A stretch of 64,000 bases of DNA from DATBLE01 sp963775695 (GTDB taxonomy: Bacteria > Actinomycetota > Thermoleophilia > Gaiellales > Gaiellaceae), in the NCBI GenBank assembly GCA_963775695.1, contig CAVZJU010000002.1:186001-250000 (forward strand), written 5' to 3'. The position numbers were made by a program, and so were the translations under genes. Shown here piece after piece: positions 1 through 8,579 of this stretch (position 1 is its first letter; every line of letters begins with the position of its first letter). Under the pieces are notes generated by a model. That model ran no database searches and had not been told where the DNA came from. It saw nothing but the letters and a program-made list of their open reading frames with translations.

Positions 1-1200
1 GGTGGTGGTGGAAAGCGCCTTCCAGAGGATCCGGTAGTTGCCGACCGGCGTGATCCCGCCGGCGCCCGACGAGACCGGCAGATACCAGAGGGTCTCGCCG
101 TCCCGGACGATCATCAGGATCTGGCGGCTCTTCGAGACCTCGATGTGGGTCCCCGTTCCGCGGTAGCGGGGCGCGGGGACCACATCCTGGGCGAGTGCTC
201 GCCAGGTCGTGTCGTCGACGGTGCCCGTGCGGTCGAGGCCGCGCGCCTTCTGGAACGCGACGACGCTGTCGACGAGCTCGGAGCCGAAGGTGGCCGACGA
301 CGCCGGAACATGGACGTGCAGTGCGGCGAGGCGCGTTCGGAGAGCGGCAACGTCGTCGCCGGTCGACCCGTAGGAAAGCGTCCTGGCGGTGGCCCGAAGC
401 GGCACGGTGAGCGTGCCGCCGGCGAGCTCGATCCTGGCGGAGAATGCGCCGACGCCGGGCGTCGGCACCATCAGCCTCGCGCCCGGACGTCCTCGCGCCC
501 GGGCGACCTCCCTGCCCGCGTGAAAAACGATGACCGTGAACGACGACGGCGTCGCCGGTCGGGCGCGGACGACCAGCGGTGCGCCGACGAACGCGACCCC
601 GGCGCCGGCCTGCGCCTTCAGTTCGGGCGAGACGATGAGCCGCTCGGGCGCCGAGCGGATCACGCCGATCCGCGCGCGCACGACGCCGGTCCTGGCGGGA
701 CTAAGACGGGCGTTGAACAGGCCCGCCGAGTCGGTTCTGGCCGCTGCGATCCTCATCCAACCGTCGGACGATCGCCGCTCGATGATCACGCCCGCTCCGG
801 CCCGGGCAGGGACGAGCGTGCCGCGGGCGATCGTGCGCCGGCCGAACACGACCGCAGCCGGCGCGAGCCTGAGCCGGAGCGCCTGCGCCTCGATCTGCGT
901 CGTTGCCGTTCCGGTTCCGCCGAGCGCGTCGGTGACCGTCAGGGCGACGGTGAAGCGGCCGGCTCGGAGGAACCGGTGCGCCACCGACTGTCCGGCGCCG
1001 GTCGTGCCGTCGCCGAACGACCAGGCGTAGGAAACGATCGCCGGCGCCGGCTCGACGACGGCGGCGTCGGCGGTGAAGCGGACCGTCAGCGGCGCGGGGC
1101 CGCTCGCGGCCGAGACACTGACCGCCGGAGCCGGTGCCGCCGCCGCGCCCGAGGCCGGGAGAAGCGCGAGGAGAACCAGGAGGAGGCCGGCGCGGCGCAT
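1..1200 (-). CDS. Secreted PKD / peptidoglycan-binding / L,D-transpeptidase protein (C-terminus beyond window)
   Basis: Translating the minus strand from ATG 1198-1200 gives an open frame of 400 codons that runs off base 1. The N-terminus is a signal peptide (MRRAGLLLVLLALLPASGAA). Residues about 25-105 form a PKD/Ig-like domain (WSFGDGTT, then HRFLRAGRFTVALTV). A beta-rich linker follows. Residues about 290-340 form a PG_binding_1 repeat (LRTRLAALHV, FGSELVDSVVAFQKARGL, DRTGTVDDTTWRAL). From about residue 350 the frame enters a YkuD-type L,D-transpeptidase domain (IEVSKSRQILMIV, then GGITPVGNYRIL). The catalytic His/Cys region lies beyond the window. The family makes 3-3 peptidoglycan cross-links outside the membrane. 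The domain calls are by eye and the PKD-LDT combination is what is notable. Confidence 0.85.
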   Translation of the reverse strand, partial: MRRAGLLLVLLALLPASGAAAAPAPAVSVSAASGPAPLTVRFTADAAVVEPAPAIVSYAWSFGDGTTGAGQSVAHRFLRAGRFTVALTVTDALGGTGTATTQIEAQALRLRLAPAAVVFGRRTIARGTLVPARAGAGVIIERRSSDGWMRIAAARTDSAGLFNARLSPARTGVVRARIGVIRSAPERLIVSPELKAQAGAGVAFVGAPLVVRARPATPSSFTVIVFHAGREVARARGRPGARLMVPTPGVGAFSARIELAGGTLTVPLRATARTLSYGSTGDDVAALRTRLAALHVHVPASSATFGSELVDSVVAFQKARGLDRTGTVDDTTWRALAQDVVPAPRYRGTGTHIEVSKSRQILMIVRDGETLWYLPVSSGAGGITPVGNYRILWKALSTTT

Positions 1201-1236
1201 CGCCCGGACTGTAAACAGGCCCTCGGCCGACCTCCG

Positions 1237-2148
1237 TCAGCAGCAGGTGTAGGCGCCAGGCGGGACAGCGTCCTCGTCCGGAGCGGGAAGCTCGGCGGCG
1301 GCCAGCGCGACGCCGTGGAGGAGGTCGCGCTCGCTCGCCTCGATCGAGCCAAGCCCGTAGCGGCGCAGGATCTCCTGCAGGATCGCCGCGCCGGCGACGA
1401 TCACCGGAGCGCGGTCGGGCTCGAGCCCGGGCAGGCGCCGCCGCTCCTCCAGCGAGAGCGCGGCCAGCCGCCGAAGCTGCTCGTCCACGGCGGCGGCCGT
1501 GAGCACGTGGCCGTGGACGCGTTCGGGGTCGTAGCCGACCAGGCCGAGATCGAGCGCAGCCAGCGAGGTGACCGTTCCGGCGACACCGATCGCGGCTTCG
1601 ACGGGCCAGCCCGGGAGGAGCCCCTCGACGAAGGCGCCGGCGGCATCGGCGTTCTCGCCGAAGCGCTCGGTCAGGCGGACGCAGCCCACATCGAGGCTCG
1701 TGTGTCTGTCCGGAAGGATCAACTCGGTCGAGCCGCCGCCGATGTCGACGATCATCGCCTCGGGATCGAGCGACCGGCCGGAGGCGACCCCGCGGTAGGT
1801 GAGCTCAGCCTCCTCGTCGCCCGAGAGAAGCCGCGTGGTGAACCCGTAGCTCCACTCGACCTCGCCGAGGAACGCCTCGCCGTTGTCGGCGTCTCGCACG
1901 GCGCTGGTCGCGACTGCGAGCGTGCGCTCCGCGCCGAGCTGCTCGAGCTCGCGGCGGTAGTCGGAGAGGACGTTCCGGACGCGTGCGATCGAGACCGGGA
2001 GCAGCTTGCGCCGACTGTCGACCGCCTCGCCGAGGCGGGTGATCCGCAGCCCACGTTCGACCTCGCGCACGGTGCCGTCCTCCACGTCGGCGACGAGCAG
2101 GCGGGTGGAGTTGGTACCGAGGTCGACCGCGCCGACGCGCACGGTCAC
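1237..2148 (-). CDS. Ppx/GppA family phosphatase (exopolyphosphatase / pppGpp phosphohydrolase)
   Basis: The protein has 303 residues from GTG 2146-2148. It opens with the ASKHA phosphate-1 motif (VGAVDLGTNSTRLLVADV) and contains the second nucleotide-binding motif (MIVDIGGGSTELIL) and the GVAGTVTSLAALDLGL segment typical of Ppx/GppA. This short form lacks the C-terminal HD domain of E. coli Ppx and matches actinobacterial Ppx proteins of about 300-320 residues. The family hydrolyses polyphosphate or pppGpp in the cytoplasm. I chose the GTG because the first domain motif begins right after it and it overlaps the stop of the upstream membrane gene (GTGA). The frame is open further upstream, but that part is low complexity. 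Which substrate it uses cannot be read from the sequence. Confidence 0.9.
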   Translation of the reverse strand: MTVRVGAVDLGTNSTRLLVADVEDGTVREVERGLRITRLGEAVDSRRKLLPVSIARVRNVLSDYRRELEQLGAERTLAVATSAVRDADNGEAFLGEVEWSYGFTTRLLSGDEEAELTYRGVASGRSLDPEAMIVDIGGGSTELILPDRHTSLDVGCVRLTERFGENADAAGAFVEGLLPGWPVEAAIGVAGTVTSLAALDLGLVGYDPERVHGHVLTAAAVDEQLRRLAALSLEERRRLPGLEPDRAPVIVAGAAILQEILRRYGLGSIEASERDLLHGVALAAAELPAPDEDAVPPGAYTCC

Positions 2149-2468
2149 GCTCTCGGGACGAAGGCGAGCACGGACCGCAGCACGGCGAGCACCTCGTTCG
2201 TCGCGTCCACCAGCACCCGGCCCCGCGCAGTCGAACGATCGAGCCTGGCGAGCGCAGCCTGGAGCTCGTCCAGCTTCTCCGTCAACCGGTCGGCCTTGGC
2301 CGCGGCCAGCTCGCCTCGGGCGGCGAGCAGCTCGGCGCCGGCCGCACCGACGAGGGCGAGGGAGACGCAGGCCTGCCACGTGCGCCACGCCCGGACCGCG
2401 ACGTATGCCGTGCCGACGACGATCGCGGCCAGGAGAAAGCCCAGCGCCGCCCAAAAAACCACGTCCAC
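2145..2468 (-). CDS. Small membrane-anchored coiled-coil protein
   Basis: 107 residues from GTG 2466-2468. One N-terminal transmembrane helix (FWAALGFLLAAIVVGTAYVA) and probably a second hydrophobic stretch around residues 35-55 (CVSLALVGAAGAELLAA) are followed by a heptad-like region (ELAAAKADRLTEKLDELQAA). It overlaps the phosphatase start by four bases, so the two are translationally coupled. No family is recognised. A septum-type FtsB/DivIC protein is possible in this kind of neighbourhood, but size and sequence do not prove it. The start is chosen because upstream codons read back through the tRNA gene, which cannot be coding. Confidence 0.6.
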   Translation of the reverse strand: MDVVFWAALGFLLAAIVVGTAYVAVRAWRTWQACVSLALVGAAGAELLAARGELAAAKADRLTEKLDELQAALARLDRSTARGRVLVDATNEVLAVLRSVLAFVPRA

Positions 2469-2490
2469 GGTGGTATACTGCCGCCCGCGA

Positions 2491-2564
2491 CGCGGGGTGG
2501 AGCAGTCAGGTAGCTCGCCGGGCTCATAACCCGGAGGTCGCAGGTTCAAATCCTGCCCCCGCTA
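2491..2564 (+). tRNA. Initiator tRNA-fMet (CAU)
   Basis: 74 nt that fold as a full cloverleaf: acceptor CGCGGGG / CCCCGCT, D stem GAGC/GCTC, anticodon arm CCGGG-CTCATAA-CCCGG, variable AGGTC, T arm GCAGG-TTCAAAT-CCTGC, discriminator A. The unpaired C1:U72 and the run of G-C pairs under the anticodon identify it as the initiator rather than the elongator or Ile2 tRNA. CCA is not encoded (ACTGA follows). The 3' half from 2521 to 2566 is the attachment core repeated at 29419-29464. Confidence 0.96.
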
Positions 2565-2569
2565 CTGAG

Positions 2570-2594
2570 AAAGGCCCTGGAAACAGGGCCTTTT
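2570..2594 (+). terminator. Rho-independent terminator of tRNA-fMet
   Basis: Nine-base arms AAAGGCCCT / AGGGCCTTT around a GGAAAC loop, ending in TTTT. A sequence of the same design (AAAGCCTCCGGAAACGGGG, then CTTT) follows the second copy of the tRNA 3' half at about 29468-29491. This suggests that terminator was carried along or displaced during integration. Confidence 0.85.
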
Positions 2595-2636
2595 GCTTAC
2601 ATCGCGGGCGCGGCTACCGGCGCTTCTGACCTCCGG

Positions 2637-2739
2637 ATCTGGCTTGCAGCCTGGATATCTGCGGAACTCGTCGGAACGCGGCTACACCTCTGGCGAAGCT
2701 CATAATTCGGAGGTCGCAGGGTTTAGATCCTGCTGCGAG
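2637..2739 (+). repeat. Decayed attachment-site repeat (tRNA-fMet 3' end plus flank)
   Basis: A 103-bp stretch lines up without large gaps with 29359-29460. Both begin ATCTGGCTTG, both have 61 bp before GCTCATAA, and both then follow the tRNA anticodon loop to T arm. Here the tRNA part is degenerate (CATAATTCGGAGGTCGCAGG, then GTTTAGATCCTGC). It cannot be a functional tRNA. The best reading is an old attR left by an earlier integration of a related element. Confidence 0.7.
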
Positions 2740-2755
2740 GGTATCGGGGGAAATT

Positions 2756-4978
2756 GTGGCAGGCTCCTTCCAGAAGGAGAACCTGGCTGCGCGCGCGGGC
2801 CGTTGGAGCGCGAGGCATTGGAAGGCGGCCGTTTTCGGCTGGCTGGCGTTCGTTTTCGTGGCGTTCGCGCTCGGATATGTGGTGGGGACAGACTCGCTGT
2901 CGGTGGACGAACCGGGGCCGGGTGAGTCCGGCCGTGTCCAGCGGATCCTCAACGACGAGTTCGAGCAGCCGGCGAAGGAGCTGGTGCTCGTTCAGAGCTC
3001 TTCGCTGACGGCGGCGAGCGCGCGGTTCCACGCCGCCGTGCAAGATGTAGTCCGGCGGCTGGAGGCGCAGCCGGACGTGACCAACATCGATTCGCCGTTT
3101 GGGCCGGGCAGTGCTGGTCGGGTATCGAGCGACGGGCATTCGGCGCTGGTCGAGTTCGACATCCGCGGCAAGTCCGAGGACGCCAAGGACAAGGTCGAGC
3201 CGATCCTGGCGGCGGTCGCGGGCGCGCAGCGCGTGAGTCCTCAGTTCACGATCGCGGAGTTCGGCGGTGGAAGCGCGAACAAGGCGATCAACGAGCAGTT
3301 CGGCAAGGATCTGCTGAAGGCGGGCGCGATCTCGCTCCCGCTGACGCTGGTGATTCTGCTGCTGACGTTCGGGGCGCTGGTCGCCGCAGGGATCCCGCTC
3401 CTGCTCGCCCTGACGTCGGTGCTTGCGGCGATCGGGCTGCTAGCGCTGCCAAGCAAGGTGCTGCCGATGGACGACGCGGTCTCCGCCGTGGTCCTGCTGA
3501 TCGGACTCGCGGTCGGCGTCGACTACTCGATGTTCTACCTCAAGCGGGCTCGTGAGGAGCGCGTGGCGGGACGGACGGAGTCCGCCTCGGTCGAGGCTGC
3601 AGCAGCGACGTCGGGGCGCTCTGTCCTGATCTCGGGCTTCACGGTACTGGTGGCGATGTCCGGGATGTTCATCAGTGGCGACAAGACCTTCGAGGGCTTC
3701 GCGGCGGCGACGATGATCGTCGTAGCGACTTCCGTGATTGGATCGCTGACCGTGCTGCCGGCGCTGCTGTCCAAGCTCGGGGACCGCGTGAACAAGGGCC
3801 GGGTGCCGTTTCTGCGCAGTCCCGATCAGCGCGTCGGCGAGAGCCGCTTCTGGGGGGCGATCGTCGGGCGGGTCCTGCGGCGGCCACTCGTCTCAGGGGT
3901 CCTGGCAGCCGGCGTCCTGATCGCGCTCGCCGTGCCGGCGCTCCGCCTGCAGACGACGCAGAACAGCACGGACTCGCTCCCACGGTCGCTCGCCGTCGTC
4001 AGGGCCTACGACAAGATCCAGAAGGCGTTCCCCGGCGACGCGGTCGCGGCAGAGGTTGTCGTCGAGGCTCCCGATGTCCGCTCAGGCGCCGTCCGAAGCG
4101 CGATCGGCGAGCTGAGCCGCCGGGCGCTCGCGAGCGGGGAGATGTTCCGGCCGATCGAGGTCGATGTCAATCGGGCCGGCACGGTCGCCCTGGTCTCGGT
4201 CCCGATTGCCGGTAACGGCACCGACTCGGCCTCGAAGTCCGCTGTCCACACGCTCCGCGACGACCTCGTGCCGGCGACGGTGGGCGAACTGCCCGACGCG
4301 ACCACAGGCGTTGGAGGAATGACGGCGCAATCACTCGACTTCGGGCACCAGTTCAGGCAGAGGACGCCCTATGTGTTCGCGTTCGTCTTCGCCCTGACCT
4401 TCGTGCTGATGCTGCTCGCCTTCCGCTCGATCGTGATCGCGGTCAAGGCGATCGTGCTCAACGCGCTCTCGGTCGCTGCCGCCTACGGCATCCTCGTACT
4501 CGTCTTCCAGGACGGCGTCGGGCGCGGCCTGATCGGCGCCTCGTCAGGAGGGATCGAGTCGTTCATGCCGATGTTCCTGTTCGTGATCTTGTTCGGGCTC
4601 TCGATGGACTACCACGTCTTCATCCTCAGCCGCATCCGCGAGGGCGTCGACCACGGCATGTCGACCGACGAGGCGGTCGAGCACGGAATCAAGACCACTG
4701 CCGGCGTCGTGACCAGCGCCGCGATCGTCATGGTCCTCGTCTTCTCGGTCTTCATCACCCTGTCGTTCGACCTGCTGAAGCAGTTCGGCGTCGGCTTGGC
4801 CGCCGCCGTCTTGATCGACGCGACGATTATCCGGGCGGTCTTGCTTCCGGCGAGCATGAAGCTGCTCGGCGACTGGAACTGGTACCTCCCCAGCTGGCTC
4901 GAATGGCTGCCACGGGTCGCGGTCGCGAGCGAGCCTGAGCCGATTCCCGAAGCACGTCCAGTGCCGGCCGGGAGCTAA
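2756..4978 (+). CDS. MMPL/RND-type membrane transporter
   Basis: 740 residues from GTG 2756, preceded by a GGGGG ribosome-binding stretch. Two homologous halves each carry an N-terminal transmembrane helix, a large extracytoplasmic domain and a block of five helices. The first block contains GLAVGVDYSMFYLKRARE and the second FGLSMDYHVFILSRIREG, the paired MMPL signatures with the intramembrane Asp/Tyr that relay protons in this superfamily. Length fits short actinobacterial MMPL proteins (about 700-750). Such proteins export lipids or small hydrophobic molecules; the substrate is not indicated. It is the first gene inside the putative island, starting 17 bp after the decayed att copy. Confidence 0.93.
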   Translation: MAGSFQKENLAARAGRWSARHWKAAVFGWLAFVFVAFALGYVVGTDSLSVDEPGPGESGRVQRILNDEFEQPAKELVLVQSSSLTAASARFHAAVQDVVRRLEAQPDVTNIDSPFGPGSAGRVSSDGHSALVEFDIRGKSEDAKDKVEPILAAVAGAQRVSPQFTIAEFGGGSANKAINEQFGKDLLKAGAISLPLTLVILLLTFGALVAAGIPLLLALTSVLAAIGLLALPSKVLPMDDAVSAVVLLIGLAVGVDYSMFYLKRAREERVAGRTESASVEAAAATSGRSVLISGFTVLVAMSGMFISGDKTFEGFAAATMIVVATSVIGSLTVLPALLSKLGDRVNKGRVPFLRSPDQRVGESRFWGAIVGRVLRRPLVSGVLAAGVLIALAVPALRLQTTQNSTDSLPRSLAVVRAYDKIQKAFPGDAVAAEVVVEAPDVRSGAVRSAIGELSRRALASGEMFRPIEVDVNRAGTVALVSVPIAGNGTDSASKSAVHTLRDDLVPATVGELPDATTGVGGMTAQSLDFGHQFRQRTPYVFAFVFALTFVLMLLAFRSIVIAVKAIVLNALSVAAAYGILVLVFQDGVGRGLIGASSGGIESFMPMFLFVILFGLSMDYHVFILSRIREGVDHGMSTDEAVEHGIKTTAGVVTSAAIVMVLVFSVFITLSFDLLKQFGVGLAAAVLIDATIIRAVLLPASMKLLGDWNWYLPSWLEWLPRVAVASEPEPIPEARPVPAGS

Positions 4979-5111
4979 GAATGTCCGGGGCGGCCATGTA
5001 TGTCATTGGTCATCCTCGGTCTCATCTCCGCCGTCGTCATTCGGTTACGAACACGTCTGTCGCTGCATGGAGCGCGGCGCGTGGCCGTCAGCCTGAAGGC
5101 CTCCGGCTCTA

Positions 5112-6026
5112 GTGAGCGCCGGTCGCGTCATCCTCATTGTGCTCGGCAGCATCGGGGTCCTTGTCGGACTCGCGCTCGCGGCAGGCGGAGGCTTCCTGCT
5201 CTGGGCCGACCGCACCCAGCGCGAAGACGGCTACCTGACCACGCCGACCGAGCGGTTTGCGACCACGACCTACGCCCTGACGCGCACTCGGCTCGAAGTC
5301 GATACCGACGGAGCGGGGTGGGTCTTGAATGACAGCTGGTTCGGCAACGTTCGGATTCGCGGCGAGAGTCCCGGCGCAAAGATGCTCTTCATTGGCATTG
5401 GCCCGGAGGCGGCTGTAGCCAAGTACCTGGGAAGCGTCGCCCACGCGAATGTCCAGGACATCGATTTCGATCCCTTCCACGTCACGTACCTTCCGATCAC
5501 GGGAGGCGCGCCGCAAGGGCCGCCGACGGAGCAGCGCTTCTGGGCGGCCTCCGCCTCCGGGGTGGGAACACAGACATTGACGTGGAAGGTGCGCGAGGGC
5601 GACTGGTCAGTCGTGCTCATGAACGCCAACGGCTCGCGGGGCGTCGCTGCCGACATCGACCTCGGCGCCAAGCTGTCCTTCCTGCTCTGGGTCGCGATCG
5701 GGTCGCTCATCGGCGGTCTGCTCGCCATCGGGGGAAGCAGTGCATTGATCGTCCTCGCCGCGCGGACGCGGCACCCACCCCCCGCGCCGTCGGTGCCTCC
5801 TACGGCTGCTCACCCATCATCAAGTGCACCACCAACCGAGCTTCCCGACCGATCAACAGAGGAGACCCCGCCCAATCCAGGCGGACACAAACGTGACGCC
5901 AGCGGCGATCTGCAGACGCCTCATATCAACCCCTTTCTCCGGGTTGAGAGCGCCCGCCCTACCCCTGACCCCGGGCTGTCCGGAATCTGCAACTCGCAAT
6001 GCTTGCACAGGGCACGAGGTTTTTGA
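5112..6026 (+). CDS. Membrane-anchored hypothetical protein
   Basis: 304 residues from GTG 5112. A first hydrophobic helix (VILIVLGSIGVLVGLALAAG) is followed by an extracytoplasmic domain of about 155 residues and a second helix (LSFLLWVAIGSLIGGLLAIG), then a Pro/Ser-rich cytoplasmic tail. This two-helix layout is common in uncharacterised actinobacterial membrane proteins. The last ~100 residues are low complexity and may include sequence read past a lost original stop. It lies 133 bp after the MMPL gene in the same direction. No function is assigned. Confidence 0.7.
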   Translation: MSAGRVILIVLGSIGVLVGLALAAGGGFLLWADRTQREDGYLTTPTERFATTTYALTRTRLEVDTDGAGWVLNDSWFGNVRIRGESPGAKMLFIGIGPEAAVAKYLGSVAHANVQDIDFDPFHVTYLPITGGAPQGPPTEQRFWAASASGVGTQTLTWKVREGDWSVVLMNANGSRGVAADIDLGAKLSFLLWVAIGSLIGGLLAIGGSSALIVLAARTRHPPPAPSVPPTAAHPSSSAPPTELPDRSTEETPPNPGGHKRDASGDLQTPHINPFLRVESARPTPDPGLSGICNSQCLHRARGF

Positions 6027-6157
6027 AGACCCCGACGTCGCCTGTTTCGAGTAGGAGTCCCGTCGATTCGGGGGGAGGGTGTCGCCTTCTGCGGGAAGTG
6101 CCCACAAGCCGGCGGTTGTTGGTCGAGTTCGGGACGGTACTCGGGCGAGAGCCGCGT

Positions 6158-6189
6158 GACGTGCGGGAGTGTTCAGGAATGTTCCCTGA
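6158..6189 (+). repeat. Hairpin-forming intergenic repeat, copy 1
   Basis: The block GAGTGTTCAGGAATG recurs at 8486 and 10062 in the same orientation. Here it forms the stem TCAGG / CCTGA with the 7-nt loop AATGTTC. It sits between the convergent ends of the hypothetical membrane gene and the GNAT gene. Confidence 0.6.
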
Positions 6190-6203
6190 CGTATTGCTGG
6201 CTC

Positions 6204-6701
6204 TCAATCGAGGAGCCGGAAGTAACGCGCGATGGGCAGGAGGGTGAAGCCTGCCGTTTCGTATGCCGCTCGCGCGGGTGCGTGGCCGGGGTCGCCGCCC
6301 GTTTCGACGACGGCGATGTCCATGCCACGACTCCGCATGTGATTAGTCGCGACCTCCGTGAGCCGCGAGCTGATGCCGCGCCGTTGATAGTCAGGATCGA
6401 CCCCGATGATGTCGATGACGCCCATCCGTTCGTTGAATGCGTTCAGCGCGACCGCGACGAAACCGACTGGCCGCCCGTTCGCGACGGCCACGAAGACATC
6501 CCGCGCATCGTTCGTGCAGGACGATCTGACGGCGTCAGCCTGGTTTGCCTTCCAGTCCGGATGTAGGCGGAGAAAGATGTCGTCGCCAAGGACATCGCGC
6601 ACTGACGCGAAGATGGGTTGCCACGCACGCAGGGAGAACTCGACGATGGCCTCGAGGTCGTCCTCGTGAAACTCACGGATTCCGATCGCATCTTCGGTCA
6701 C
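6204..6701 (-). CDS. GNAT family N-acetyltransferase
   Basis: 165 residues from GTG 6699-6701. The acetyl-CoA binding motif A is seen as GVDPDYQRRGISSRLTEVA (R/Q-x-x-G-x-G/S type), with the preceding beta strand MGVIDIIGV and a C-terminal AAYETAGFTLLPIARYFR typical of the family's last strand pair. Size matches single-domain GNATs. The substrate cannot be deduced. The upstream frame is open but low complexity, so the GTG before TEDAIGIREF, where homology-type sequence begins, is preferred. It lies just downstream of the FAD oxidoreductase on the same strand (98 bp gap). Confidence 0.88.
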   Translation of the reverse strand: MTEDAIGIREFHEDDLEAIVEFSLRAWQPIFASVRDVLGDDIFLRLHPDWKANQADAVRSSCTNDARDVFVAVANGRPVGFVAVALNAFNERMGVIDIIGVDPDYQRRGISSRLTEVATNHMRSRGMDIAVVETGGDPGHAPARAAYETAGFTLLPIARYFRLLD

Positions 6702-6799
6702 TCGGACGGCAGTACGGTAACCGCCTGGGGACAACGCCCTCGGCTGCGCCAGAGTTCGGGAGTGTCGCCTGAACCGCGCCGAGGGCGGTTGGAAGAGCG

Positions 6800-8158
6800 T
6801 TACCGAGCTGTTTCCTCCAGCACCGGATGATTCGACCTGAAGACGTTGTCCGGGTCGATCTCCTCCTTCAGCCTTTGCAGGCGCGCAAGCGCGTCCTTGC
6901 CCCAGAGGCTTGCCGGTTCGCGCCTCGTCTCGGCGAAGTTGGCGACGATGCCGGGCGCCGTCCACGGCGACATCGCCTGCCTCACGCGTCCGATCTGCGC
7001 TTCGTTCGCGGAGGCCATCTCCGGTGTCGCGGCGATCCCGACGGCGTAGAGCGCGTACTCGCCCGGTGCCGCCGCGAGCGCGGCATGGTCGGGACGCGGC
7101 CTGCTGAGCGCTCCACCGAATTGTCGGACCTCGACGGAAAGCAGCGGCGATCCGGAGCCCGGGCCGGCGGTGCGGAGGAGCTCGTCGATCGCGTCGGCCG
7201 GCAGCGACTCGAGTGCCATTCCGTCTCCCACGAAGGGAACGGGGTGATTCGGATCCATGTGAAGGCGTCCCAGCTCCGGCAGCGGTACCGGCCCCATCGT
7301 GTCCATCTCCGGGCCGAGCGCGCGCAGCGGCTGGAGGAGCGTGTCGGCCTCTGCCCCGTCGCCGCAGTGGATCGCCTCGACGATCGCAAACGACTTCCCC
7401 CGCACAGGCTCCGGAATCTCAGGCAGGGGCGGAAGCTGGAGCAGGCGACCGATCGTCGTCAACTCGTCGGGTAGCCCGTCGCGGGTCATCACCGCCCAGG
7501 CATGGAGGACCTCGGCGGCCCGTTCGAACGGGAACCAGAGGATGCCGGCATAGACCTCGGAAAGCGGGACGAGCTCGAGCTCGAGCGCGGTCACTACGCC
7601 GAAGTTGCCGCCGCCCCCACGCAGCGCCCAGAGGAGCTCGGGGCTCGACGCTTCGTCCGCACGGACCAGACGGCCGTCGGCGGTCACGACCTCAGCCGCG
7701 GCAATCGTGTGCGCCGCGAGGCCGTACTTGCGACCAAGGAAACTCAGACCTCCCGAGATCGTGTAGCCGATGACGCCCACATCCGGTGCTGAGCCGGCGA
7801 GTCCGGTCAGCCCATGCCGGGCCGCACCGAGAAGGACCTCGAGCCAAGGCGTTCCCGCCTCAACCCGCGCCCGGCGGGCCTCCGGGTCGATTCTGACGCC
7901 GTGTGTGAGCGTCCGCAACAGAAGCGTGCCCGCCAGAGGGCCGAGAGCCGTTGCGCCGTGCCCCGTTGCCTGCGCTGCTACGCGCAGGTCGTTGCGCCGG
8001 GCGTACTCCACGGCTCCGATCACGTCGTCTGTCGACTCGGCGGCCACGATCGCCTCCGGCTGCTGGTCGAGGGCCAGGTTCCAGGCCTGCCGGGCCCCGT
8101 CCCACCCTGGCGAATCCGGGCGCAGAACGTCGGCGTGTCCACTCTTCATGCTGGTCAT
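6800..8158 (-). CDS. FAD-binding oxidoreductase (berberine-bridge / PCMH type)
   Basis: 452 residues from ATG 8156-8158, preceded by a GAGGAG ribosome-binding site. The N-terminal PCMH FAD domain shows VAAQATGHGATALGPLAGTL, followed by GLAGSAPDVGVIGYTISGG and LLWALRGGGGNFGVVTALE, the classic flavin-binding series. The C-terminus ends in the BBE motif (LKEEIDPDNVFRSNHPV). The family oxidises carbohydrates or aromatic alcohols using oxygen, sometimes with flavin attached to the His of the GHG motif. No signal peptide is seen, so it is likely cytoplasmic. It may be co-transcribed with the downstream GNAT gene. Confidence 0.92.
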   Translation of the reverse strand: MTSMKSGHADVLRPDSPGWDGARQAWNLALDQQPEAIVAAESTDDVIGAVEYARRNDLRVAAQATGHGATALGPLAGTLLLRTLTHGVRIDPEARRARVEAGTPWLEVLLGAARHGLTGLAGSAPDVGVIGYTISGGLSFLGRKYGLAAHTIAAAEVVTADGRLVRADEASSPELLWALRGGGGNFGVVTALELELVPLSEVYAGILWFPFERAAEVLHAWAVMTRDGLPDELTTIGRLLQLPPLPEIPEPVRGKSFAIVEAIHCGDGAEADTLLQPLRALGPEMDTMGPVPLPELGRLHMDPNHPVPFVGDGMALESLPADAIDELLRTAGPGSGSPLLSVEVRQFGGALSRPRPDHAALAAAPGEYALYAVGIAATPEMASANEAQIGRVRQAMSPWTAPGIVANFAETRREPASLWGKDALARLQRLKEEIDPDNVFRSNHPVLEETAR

Positions 8159-8579
8159 CGTTGTCTCCTCGAGCGCGGTGGTCGAGCCAGGTGCGGGCGC
8201 GGGATTCCAGGAGCCGCCGCCGCGGGGCGGAAAGAGCAAATCGGAGCAGCGAGGCTCCGATTGCCGCCGTCCCGACTGCCCGGCTCCGCCCGAGCGTACA
8301 CTGAGAAGCAACTCGATGTCGCTCGTGCAGCAACACCCGCGCGAGTGGCCCGTCACCCGAGCCCTGCTCTCGCCGGCGGGAATCATGCACGGATTCGATT
8401 CCCGCCGCCTCCGTAAAAAGCCCGCTTTGCGACCTCTCGTCCGTAGCCGTGGGGAATGACAAGGCGGTCGAGCGACGAAGCGGTCGCTTGCGCGAGTGTT
8501 CAGGAATGATGCTCCTGATGCTCGCAGCGGACCAGGGACTCAGGCTTAACTCAGATCCGTTGGTTACGGGACGGTGATC
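8159..8579. other. Intergenic region, no gene seen
   Basis: 421 bp between the oxidoreductase start and the stop of the MFS gene. Apart from hairpin repeat copy 2 at 8486-8518 I see nothing convincing. Open frames here are GC-driven shadows. The oxidoreductase promoter should lie within its first part. Confidence 0.5.
8486..8518 (+). repeat. Hairpin-forming intergenic repeat, copy 2
   Basis: Shares GAGTGTTCAGGAATG with copy 1 and keeps the TCAGG / CCTGA stem, with a 9-nt loop (AATGATGCT). It lies upstream of the oxidoreductase and downstream of the MFS gene. Confidence 0.6.

Noticed and set aside
145..2529. A 794-codon plus-strand open frame over the first 2.5 kb
   Set aside because: It is antisense to the L,D-transpeptidase and Ppx/GppA genes, is Arg/Asp-rich without domains, and reads through the tRNA. 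It is a GC-driven shadow.
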